Below are positions 32,811 to 44,800 of a DNA stretch of 64,000 nt, piece by piece. The notes beneath the pieces were generated by a model, which was not told the DNA's origin, did no database searches, and worked only from the letters and a program-made list of their open reading frames with translations. Numbering within the stretch: the first letter of the stretch is position 1; every line of letters starts with the position of its first letter. The stretch is from Ctena decussata. Taxonomy: Eukaryota > Mollusca > Bivalvia > Lucinida > Lucinidae. The stretch spans positions 87,641,138 through 87,705,137 of the forward strand of contig OZ022503.1 in assembly GCA_963989385.1 (NCBI GenBank), given 5' to 3'. The position numbers were made by a program, and so were the translations under genes.

Positions 32811-35800
32811 GTTGGTATATATTTTGTCGCAAACAAAACGGAAAAAGAGATAAGCAAATGGATTTGCTTATCTCTTTTTCCGTTTTGTTTGCAGGTAATT
32901 GCTTTAATGCTTTAAACATAACATAACATAACATAATTTATTCAGACTTAAGCATGTACCGCTCATCGTCATTTAAACATATATACAATGCGTGAAACAA
33001 TGTTCTAATCCATCTGGCACAGACGTTGGATCAGGACTGAATAAACGTTGATTCAACGTTTAAACGTTCAATCAACGTTGATTCAACGCCGACTCCAAGG
33101 TGTGTACCTGCTGGAAAGAGAGTGATAGAAAAAGCTTCTTATCAGATATTGTGTATCAGCTAAACATATATGCATTTTAAAGTATACAATGAATTATATA
33201 GCCTCATTTAACAAACTATTTCTTAATTTGAATGCCTTTATAATATACAAAGCAAGATTATTTAAGGTTTTGCAGTTCGTAGAATTCATTAAAGCCACAA
33301 ACTTAATTACACTAGGCCTAACATAATAATATTTTTGTATACATTGCTTTCTAATCTCTTTATAATTGTGAAATGAAATTCATCTTCGAGATCATTTTCA
33401 TTACACAATACATATTTTCTCTCTAACCGTTCAATGTTTCTGTGTCGACCTACTTCAATATTCAAATGATGTGACGAAAGACGTAATTTTGCTATCGCGT
33501 TTCGGAATTTTTTATTTCTTACAATTAAAAGATAAGGTGAAATTTCAAAAGTCGTTTTCATCTCTCTATATATACCAAGTGATGAAGATAAATTTATACT
33601 CTGTTTCCAATCTATATCTGCAAAAATCACATATTTAGGGGCACTATTTATTCGCAAAACTGACGACACAAAGTGTTGTTATAAAAAAAAATCTCAGGCA
33701 AAACTTAAAACAAACAACAACAAAAATAATTAAAATGAAAATGAATAAAAAGGCCTAGTACCAGTTGACTGGTAACTGTCAGAGAGTGGGTTTTCCCCCT
33801 TTCCCCCCGGAAAAAATGGCTATAGGAAGGACGGCTACATAGTGGATTGTCCGGACCTCATAGAGCCACTTTTCCCCCATAGTCCTTTTTCCCCCACCGG
33901 GAAATTGGTAATAAGTGATTTTGGTATGGATTTTGGTATTTTACGGAACGGAACGAAACGGAACAAAATGAAACAGAGACATTTCACAGAATTAATCACA
34001 TAAAAATGTATCAGTTCTTCAAGGGAGGTAATAAACATGATTAATTACAAAAATCAATATGCAAATTTAGCAACCATATTTTTATACTAATCAATAATTA
34101 CTAATTTAAGGAACGAGCAGGGTGTGATTTCTTCCCATCGCAGATATAAATACTAACTCATTTGCATGCAAGCTTACAGGAAGATGTACGAACGAGTGCT
34201 TTGTCCAGTCATGTTTGATTAAGTAGGGATTTATAACATTGAAAATTATAATCGAACGTGTGTCCCGATGGGAGTCGAGCCCACGACTCCTGCTTGAAAG
34301 GCGAACACTAGTCCAGGCCCTCCGCTGCGCGCACGCACAGATGAACGCTTATACAAACAAAAAGTTATACATATTTACCCACACAACCGCATACACTCAT
34401 AGCCTTTTTTTGGCTAACTTGGAAAATCAAAATGCCTACCTGTATTCCCAAGACAAAAATAAGACACATGCAGGCGGTTCTAGCATCTATTATCCATCGC
34501 TATTTTACGGACAGATACTCGTATTTCCGTTTCAGTTATGAACCTCACTATTATGATTTGAGAAGGAGCAAATTCCACTATGTAGCGTGTTTCCCTGTAG
34601 TCATATTAGCAGGAGGAAAATCCACTATAGAGGGGAAAAACGGCTATGCAAAAACACGTATAGTAAGTTTTCCCCGGGGAAAATTGGCTATATAGTCATA
34701 TTTCCGGGGGGAAATTCTACTATATAGCCATTTTTCCGGTGGGAAATTCTACTATGGAAAAATCATAGTCATTTTTCCGAGGGGAAAAACTACTAGGGGG
34801 GAAAAGCTACTCTCTGACAGTAACAATCATATTACGTTGCAATCGCTAGTGACAGTCGACTGTTGATAGCCATTCAATGTCAAAATTGCTATTGCCAGTC
34901 GACTGCAGTAGCCATTTTACGTTAAAATAGCTATTGTCAGTCAGCTGGTAGCAGTGAAAAGGTGTAAAACGTTATCGCCTGTTGACTGCTGGTAGCGATT
35001 TCAACGTAAAATCAACTGGTAATAGCGATTTCAAGTTGAAATCGCTATTACCATTCGATTCAACGTAAAAATGGCTTTTAAGAGTCGACTTTCAATAGCG
35101 ATTTTAACGCCTTATCGCTGTTGCCAGTCGACTTGTAATATGAACTGCGAAATAAGAAAACGATGATAAAACAAACGCTAAATCGTCACAGTCGTATGTG
35201 TAATCATAGAAGTCATCGACATGCCCTCAAACCTACAAAGCATCCGCTAAATATCTTTTGGTTCACGTATGCAAGACGTCGTCGCCTGTTTTGGATAACA
35301 AGAAATCAAATCCATTGAATATTCAACGATGTAGATCTGTCAATAAAAGCATAGATTTTGACCCACGCCCTTTCCATAATGACCTCTTTAATAATTTGCA
35401 GCCTACTATTTTAACGTACAATACAGCTTTAATAGACGGAATCGGGCTTTTTACCCTTGGTCCAGATGTCATGACTCCCAGTCGGACGGCGAGAAGAGAT
35501 GCCATCATTGAACAGTTGAAGAAAACACCAGCTGATGTCCTGTGCTTGCAAGAGGTAACAGAGTCACTCACTAGGGTCAACTCGGGTAACTTCGGACAGC
35601 GGGTAAATTCGGGCATACCATTGCAAACAGTAAAACTCCAGATGAGACGGCTCACAATGAGCCGTCTCATCAGGATATTCACTGTTTGCCCAGTTATTTT
35701 TTGTTTTAATTCCAAACAACTGACATATAAAAGAAACATGTCCGAATTTACTTGCTGTCCGAATTAAGCTGACTTGACCTTAATGTTTTATACATGTATG

Positions 35801-38800
35801 AGCCGCGGCACGGGAAAATCAACAAAGGGGAAGGGCTGTAACTAATGTTGTGAGAACTTGTAGCCCAACCCCATTGCTTGTTTCAAAGGCAATAAAATAT
35901 GATTAAAGTAAGTGGCATGTGCGCCCAGTGAAGACTCAGATCAGGCTGGGCAGCCGCCCAGTCTTATCAGAGTCTTTGCTGTTCGCCTGGAGCTGGCTTT
36001 GACCGTTTGCTACCCTCTAAGCACACAGCGAATACTCTAATCAGCTTGGGCGGATCTTCGCCGGGCGCACAATCACTTAATTTTTTTCCCGTGTCGCGGC
36101 TCAGTTATATTTATTGCAATTTTATTTGGTTCTTGTAGTGGGTTTCACGTCTTTGAGGGAGTATTTCAATCTTTGTTGCGCCACCTCCTATAGATAGGCA
36201 GAAGATCAGATAGGATAGACAAAACTAGAAGAAAAAAAATATCTCGCCCAAACCTACTGCAAGCAGAGCAGGCCCCTATAATAGTATCTTTCTCCGCTCT
36301 GTCAGTCCCAACATCTAAGGAAAACTTTCTCTTACCACTCTTAATTTTGGTGCACTCTTTTGTCCTTCACTTTCTCGTGCATTGCCAAAATAAAAAAAAT
36401 GAAAAGCGGTCTATTGCAAGAAATCCTTTCTTTCGGAAATCCTTTCTTTCTCTTTGCGTGAAACCAGGTTCTCATAGATCAAAGATTGGCATTCCTTATT
36501 ATTTGTATGCGTCCGTTGCTATACATGTAGTTTTAAGGGTTTCTGGCGAATGTTTTCAATTGCATTGTATTTTGCATAGAAATTCCCGTAAGCAAACAGT
36601 GTAGACCCAGATCAGACACCGCATTCTGCGGCGTCTGATCTGGGTCTGTACTGTTTGCATATGTCCCCAAAACGGGTATCCAGTCTACAAAGGGTTACAA
36701 CTTTGATCCACTTGACGTAAAAAGACACATTATTTAATGATTCAATAAAATGTATTGACTGGCAGCTAAATACATGTTAGAAGAAATATTTCTGTTTGCT
36801 TTTGAATAAATTCGTATCAATAAACTATGCCTAGTTTTTGCCCCAGGAGCACGGAAGTGCATTATCACATTAGATAATTTACTTATGTGGTTCATGTCGT
36901 AACTTTATGTACATTCATAACATATTACATGTCTATATCCTTTGGGATTGAGCTTGAAAATGATTTATATTACAGCTTTGTTTCCCCATTTCTTGATTTT
37001 TACACAGAAGGCACACATCAATACACCGCTGTTTGTCTGAGGTCGAAAAACATACTTTCAAAATAGTTTAAATTAATACTGGGAAGTTGCCGAAGTTACA
37101 ACATATTTCATATCTTCAAGTCTGACAGGGAGTCACATTTTTGACGGGCATGTATCTCAACATATCTCTTTGATCGAAGGCGAAACTGATTTGCTCCTTT
37201 GTCATATTCATATTTCTGTATGCCCGCTAGGCAGCAGAGCTAAAGAAGAGCACACTGGCCTTTGAATTGAGAAGCTATCAAGGGTTACTGAAGTAATAAT
37301 TATACCATGGTTTGTCCGCCTGTACGGGAGATAATCCACTCGCTAAAAGCGAGTGGATTATCTCCCTTACAGGCGGACAAACCATGGTATATTTAGCGAG
37401 TGGATTATCTCCCGTACAAGCGGACAAACCATGGTATAACTATTTTATACCGCACTTACCAGTGTAGACCTTTCTCATTGCGAAATAGTTCGTACTAAAG
37501 TTGGCAGTTTCTGGTAAGGGTGCCGGCGTAAAATCTCAAACAAGGACCATGTAACTAATGAGGATGTTCGCAGAAAGATCCAAGCAGCCATTGTAGAATA
37601 TGACGAACTCCTGACCTTGGTTAAGAAACGGAAATTGAGGTGGTTTGGTAACTGTTCAAGGTCTTCTTGCTTAGCAAAGACAATTCTACCGGGCACAGTG
37701 ACAGCAAAAAGTAGACAGACGAAGACAATATTAAAGAGTGGATAAGGATGGACTTTGCTAACTCAACTAGGGCAGCTGAAGACAGTACTACGGGGGAGAG
37801 GAACTGTTGTAAAGTCATCCCCAACGACCTTGCAAGGTTGTGGGCTAGACTAGACTAGACTAGTGTATTTCTGTTTCAGCGTTTGAATGATTATGCCATG
37901 AGTTGAGATAAGATGAGATGAGATTTATTTAAGGTAAATGAGAAAATTTTCAAGGGAAGCAACTCTGCCATTTTCAGTTTTGCCTTCATTGGGGGTAAGA
38001 AAGAATTTGCTCCTCTAGGAATCAAACAGGTCTAAAAGTAAACTCCTTTCTGAAAGAGTTTCATTATTTGAGGAAGTAAACAGGATGTCCCATCTGTAAA
38101 AGTGGCAAATAAAGGGTGTTACACCGTGCTAGAAGTAAATATACATATCATCTGTTAACAGTTTAATGACATTGAATAGCCTACACATGAAATAGATGGA
38201 TGGATTTGCAATTTTATGTCTTTTTAACAGTATTTCAGTCATATCAGAACGATGAGTGGGTGATCATGAAAGACTGTGTGCAATGGAACCCCGTGTACGA
38301 TTGAAAAGATCCCCGCCTACAGCTGGGCTTGAACCCGGGACTGCTAGATCACGGCAGGTCAGCGCTTAACGTACTGAGCTACCAGGGCTCCAATCTCGTA
38401 CACACAAAGCATTGATATATTAGAATCACATACACCAAAGTAATACAACTATGCATGGCCACATTAAGAAATCAAAAACACATCCAGCATTGATAACAGA
38501 TCATGTCTTGAAGGGCTTCCCCGTCAAGGGATGCAAATGGAAAATCACAAATGTCATTCCATTTGTAAAAACGGTGACAGACGTGTGGGTGTGCCCATTC
38601 ACCTTAATATGATGCAAGCTTCCCACGAGTTCTCTTCTTGCTTTATTCAGGCTTGGTATGGTGAAGATGTGGGTACAATCAAAGACGAACTGAAGCCAAA
38701 GTTCCCGCACTCCTTCTCCGCTCTGCACGACAGCAGTGGCTCCCTGATCATGGATGGCCTCTCCTCGCAGCCTGCATGTCCCTCAGACGTGTTTATACCA

Positions 38801-41800
38801 TTTTTAAACTGTCTTATCCCAGCAAACTGTACGGCAGAAACGACTCTAGCAGGATTGGTTATGTGCATTAACGCTTCTTGTGGTACAGAATTTATGAATT
38901 TACCGCAAGCCTGCTGGACATGTTTTATAACAACAGGACAGAATTTCACTGAACTCGCTCTACAGTAAGTGTTAGGTCGTAATCTATTTGTAAATACATA
39001 AATCTGAAGGAAAAAAAAAACAAAAAAAAACATGAAAATATAACTTACCTCCACAAAACGTAGCTGACAATTTCCTTATTTTGCTTATTTGAGCCGCGAC
39101 ATGACAAAACCAACAATGTGGTTGTGCGGACAGCGCAGACTCAGATCAGCCTGGGCATCCGCCCAGTCTGATCAGAGTCTTCGCTGTCCGCATAGAGGTA
39201 GTTTAGGCCTTTAGCTACCCTTTGAGCACTTAACGAAGAGTCTGGTCAAACTGGGTGGCTGCCCAGGCTGATCTGAGTCTTCGCTGGGCGCACAACCACA
39301 TTGTTGGTTTTCTCGCGTCGCGGCTCATTTTTGTTCTCTGCAGTTTAGAATGCAAAAAAGGTGACATTGATGATCACAACTTGGTTTATCGGAGAAAGGA
39401 TCAAATACGGCACAAAAATCTCGAACAACTATCGTCTTTATTTAAAATCATTTAGGTTTGAGGGTATATCAGTGCATTGAGAGTAATGTACTATTAACAG
39501 CTTTTTCCACCTCTTTTCAAATCAGTTGACCGGAAACTCGTTTTGGAGATATGCAATGCCGCGAACTGCAGAGTTAGATCAGGGCCAAGAATGTTTGATT
39601 ATAGGTTTTTATGCAATATACAAGAAAAAAAGTGACACTATTTGCCAGAAACCCTTAAACTAGAAATAGACTCATCATAAATTTTGGGCTCTGCAATAGT
39701 CAAGACAAAGTGAAATGAATATTCAACACGGCTGACCTCATTTTCTGATATTATACTACATATAAATCATTAGTGTTTGAAATTATATAGTTATATGTCA
39801 TATCAGTGACTATATCTAGTTGCCCTTCCTGCCGAAAATTTACATTTTTTCTTAAAATTTGGTGAAAATTTGAAACCTATCTGTTATTCAGGTCATAGTA
39901 ATTTCTTATAGAATAAAGGCGACATTACACAGAATCGCTGATTGTACAGCAGCATTGTTTCTGTATATGAACAAGTAATTTTAAATGTATATTCTTTAGT
40001 TTAGTTTAAACAATATTTATTCCACAATACTGTACATGTACAACAAATAGAATTACATTAAATAACACACAGTACAATGAATGGGATACAGAAGAAAGTC
40101 AGTGTATATTCTTTCTTTATCAATTTTCTTATACACATTTTATTTTCGAATTTCAAAATCAATGTCTTTTATTGAGATGACTGACAGATATCAAAGCCAC
40201 CACACTGTAGTTCAGTGATGAATATGCACTACTCAAAATATTTAAAGGAGCACCTAATGATTTTTCCAAAGGCGACAGTGCAACGCATCCCCACTTTGAA
40301 TGTCATTTATTTCATATCGAAGAAGACACAGAATTCCCAATCAATTTGCCAATTTTTAAAGAGGGTCGAAGTTACTTACAGCACAAATGTTGATCCAATA
40401 TCTATCCTGCCCCTGTCCATGCACTTATTTTTGTAAAAATTGGAATTTTGGTAAAACCTTGTAATTTTTCTAACAGAAGAAAATCATGAAAATTTCAACC
40501 ACGATTGAAAAGGACCATTTTGTTTATGAAACTGAATGTCTTACAAGGTGACCCGTTTGGAAGCATCAGTTAAAACTCAAGTTTATGAGATTTTATAGAC
40601 TTCTAGAAAAATGCCCCATTTTCAGAAAATTCGTAAATTGACAAAATGCGTTCCATGGAAATGACTAGGGCATCAGTTCTATTGAATTTCTTGTTGTCTT
40701 ACACTTCAATCCTTCTTCAAGATACTGCAAAAGAATGGGAAATTCTCGGCCACTCACAGTCGAATTTATGGGCTGTTGAAATGGGTATATATTTAAGTAA
40801 TGTCTATGGGAAAATGTCAACTGCTCCTTTAAGTATTTTGAGTAGTGTACCAACAACATATCAAATCAATTTCATTTATTTCATCTAAACCTAGAAAACT
40901 ACCGGCTGAAATTTGGTAAAAAATTTCAATAATTTTCGGTCATACTGTATTACAGATGAGTCAGCTTTATCAATATTAAATTATTTCCAACTTTATCAAT
41001 GTTAAATTATTTCAGTTATACAAATATGACCAAAGTAGTGCAGTTTTTATACAGTATGAGTTCACAGGGTATAATAGATTCCGCTGATTTTCGCTTCCTG
41101 CAGAGACTGTACATCATATTTGGCTTCCGCTGAGACTGTCCGCGAACTCTTGCTTCCTGCAGGGACTACCGTCCCCGAACATTGGCTTCCTGCCGAGACT
41201 GTCCGCGTAATTCTGCTTCCTGCCGAGAGAGAGCCTCGGCAGGAAGCAGAATCACGCGGACAGTCTCTGCAAGAAGCTATTTATCATGCACAGAAGTCTC
41301 GGCAGGAAGCAAGAGATCGCGGACAGTCTCGGCGGAAGCCAAATATGATTTACAGTCTCTGCAGGAAGCGAAAATTAGCGGAATCGATTATACCCTGTGG
41401 AGCTATGTCGATAAACAGATGCAGTCACTAGTTTATGAGTATGTAGGTATGCCTGTATGTCACATACAATATTCAGGGGTCGTATTCATAAAGCCACTTA
41501 AGTCGTTGCTATGCGGTTGCTAAGGCTAAATGTCTATAAAGGAGATTCCCTACAACTATGAAATTTGATCTGGAGGAACAGTCTTTGTAAGACTGTTCCT
41601 CCAGAGCAAATTGCATAGTTGTAGGGAATTTCCTTCAAAGAAATTTAGCCTTAGCAACAGCATAGCAACCACTTAGTCGTTTTAGGAATACGGCGCGGTA
41701 GCCGAGTGGTTAGAGTGGCTCGGTTATTGTGCAGAAAGTCAACGGAAGGTCGTGAGTTCGCGGCTCACCGTCGCCATCCGACGACTGGAAAACTCTCTGT

Positions 41801-44800
41801 CAACCCAGCAGTAAATGGGTACCTTTTTCGAATTAGGGAAGGATAAGGCAGCGAAAGGAGAGGGATGGGCTCCGCCTTTCATCAGCTGTGCCCAAGATAC
41901 AGTGGGGCTCTAACCCCCACTGCCCCTACGGCTATTAGGCTATGGGAAGCCTTTTTATGAATACGGTCCCTGGACCCAGAAAATTTACTTTAAGATACCA
42001 GTACAATGTAGTTTGAGATATCTGGAGTTGAAATAAAAAGAAAATGGGGAATGTGTCCAAAGTATATTCTTGCTATAAGAGGTATAAGAGGGTGCTTTGA
42101 GGTGCCATTGTTAGGGATATCGAGAGTCAACAGTAGTAACTCTAGCTATGAATAATAAATTCCAGGAGTCGTATTTATAAAACCACTTAAGTTGTTGCTA
42201 TGCTGTTGCTAAGGCTAAATTTCTATGAAGAAGATTCCCTACAACTATGAAATTTGCTCTGGAGGAACAGTCTTTTCAGACTGTTCCTCCAGAGCAAATT
42301 ACTATGAAATTTGCTCTGGAGGAACAGTCTTTTCAGACTGTTCCTCCAGAGCAAATTTCATAGTTGTGGGGAATCTCCTTCACAGAATATCAGCCTTAGC
42401 AACACCATAGCAACCACTTAAGTGGTTTTATAAATACGGCCTCTGGTAATATCAGTCAGTCAGAGGCAAATAAGCAGATTAGCTGGAACTTTAATGTCTT
42501 CCACAGTTCCCAACAATTTTACCTAACTGAAGGTTTACAGATATACTTGCAGGGGAATCAATGCTGCCCTTTTCATTTGCGCACCACTTTTCAGAGCAGT
42601 TGGGGGCTCATCTCCAAAAGAAAGCATTTGCTCCGATGGTAGCTAACAGGTTTGATGGGATATGGGGTGTTTACAAGAAAGCCAATTGATCTACTAAAGC
42701 CGTAAGTTGTCTTCGAAAAAATGAAACACTGGCGGGAAAAAAGTGGTTTCTCCACACTTTATCACATATGTTTATATTTTAGATGCACTGACCAAGTACT
42801 ACCCGGGCCGTACAGAAAAATTAATGACGCGGGATTAGTGCTGTTGAGCAAGAGGAAGATGAGAAACCAGGCATACGTAAATCTACACCCCGGAACACGA
42901 CAGGTCCTTCCTAGGGGTTATATTGAGGCAGAGGTAATTGTGATGTATCCTTCAGTAAATTCTGAACTGAACACAAGTTTAGTATATATGGTTTTAAGTT
43001 GAATGGGTACTCTTTCAGGGGCGGTAACTCTGGCAGTTTCATTTTTGTCCGTCTTCTGAATAGGGTCAACTCTTTAAAAAAAAAGAGTTTGCTCCTGTAG
43101 GAGCAAATTCTTTCCTTTAAGAAGTGACCTTCTGTCGAAGAGCTATGTTCTCCAACGAAGCAAATTGGTAGTCACAGCAGTTGTTTCCCTTTGTAAAAAA
43201 TGGCGGAATAATATGGAGGTGTACCAAATCACCTTTAAACTTGATTTAGGTGCCGGGCCGCGTAGCGCGATCGGTAAAGCACCTGACTCATAAGTCAGAG
43301 GTCCTGGGTTCGAGACCCGGTCTGGCCACATATTTTCGTTTCTCCTTCCGCTGATTCAAGAAGGGCAGTTGTCAGTTACTGGCGAAAGTATGTGCACATA
43401 GTACTGGTTAACCGCTTAGGAGGTCTAAGCCTGCCCAGGAATAGTGTGGTTAGGTTAACTGACCGTCCCGACATGACCATAGTTGTTTACCGTGGACGTT
43501 AAGCAATAAATCAATCAATCAATCAATTGATTTAGGTTATTTTGAAAGTTCAATCAAACTTGTAAACGCGCGCTTGAAGGCGCAGATGTTGGTGTTCTTT
43601 AGCCAGTTTGGTGGCGATCCTGGTGCATGTTATTGTACCGATAACAGCAAGATGTGTTTCAGAATGCTTTTCTATTTCTTTTTATTAGCTCGCCTGTACG
43701 AATGTACAGGAAGAGCTATTGCACTACCCCCGGCATCGGGGGCGGCGGCATCGACGTTAGCAAAATGTTAAAGTTTTACGTTAAAGTTTTTAGGTGATGG
43801 GCAAGGCGCTGTCCCGCTGACAGGTCTTGTTTTTGATTCAGAAATACCGTGCAAGCATATCAACGGAGTTATCGGGCCACATACTCGACCTATGATGATT
43901 TGCCCGTTTTATGATTAGAACTTTGCCGGCGGCTAAAGCCATAGACCCACACTGGCCACAGAATGTGCCAGGCGTATTATCTTCATATTCTATATCATCG
44001 CCTTTTATTCATTTGGACCTTTTTGATAACAATCAGTCTTTGAATCGATTGCCTTATTAAAAAATAAGAAATTCTGTGGTTTACGTCACCAGACCATGCT
44101 AGGGTCATTGATGAGGCTTGATTAGCCGAAACTTCGAAGTATGGCCCATATTCCTTCTTTTGAATGTGTTCTCTGCTCTTGAAGGAATTTCTTTAGATTT
44201 TGATTTTAGTTCACTGCAGCTGATGTTGTGCCGTGAGGGGGCGTAAAACGTCTCCCCGGGCATTATCCATAGCGTAGAATAAATCTAATTTTGTCCTTTG
44301 TGATCAGAGGATGTATTCCGAGAAATGAGAATGTTTTTATTGGTTTAGACTCATATTCTAGATCAAGGCATTTCATTCATTTTGGCCTTTTTGACACTAA
44401 TCAGTCTTTGAATCGACTGCCTTTTTTTAAAAAAAAATAAGAAATTATAGCATTTCTCTGGTTTTCGTCACCAAAACATGTCAGTGTCACTGATGAGGCT
44501 TGAGTAGCCGAAACTTCGAAGTATAGCCCATATTCCTTTTAGTCTGTTCTCTGCTCTTGAAGGAACTCCTTTGGATTTTAATTCTAAATGCATTGTACGC
44601 AAAATAGCTACCATCTTTTGCTAAAAAATGTAACAAGCATTTGCACTGCAAATGCTCCTCATATTTTTTTTTCAGCAAAATATATCAGCACATTTGAGAT
44701 TTAGTATACCAGAGGCCTAAACGAATCCAAGCCTAACAACCATGTTAAAATAAAGGTGCTTAACTCAGCCTTTTATTATTTCAAATACAGCAACACGCAT

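Larger units (their letters stand above)
43990..44600 (+). repeat. Two-unit tandem repeat with hammerhead-ribozyme cores (retrozyme-like)
   Basis: Units about 382 bp apart share TCAGTCTTTGAATCGA, the ribozyme-like block and a CTGTTCTCTGCTCTTGAAGGA-type end. Tandem units of a few hundred bp, each with a hammerhead, are the hallmark of animal retrozymes. In EEP intron 4, same strand as the gene. Confidence 0.65.

Noticed and set aside
33835..34038. Gene candidate in family E element copy 1
   Set aside because: Frame is built from the GGGGAAAAAT-type terminal repeats and is not conserved in copy 2.
38647..39054. 135-aa minus-strand frame
   Set aside because: Shadow of EEP exon 3, which has the splice signals and catalytic-family context on the plus strand.
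43255..43330. A functional tRNA-Met gene
   Set aside because: Good anticodon arm and boxes, but it is fused to a SINE body with an (AATC)n tail.
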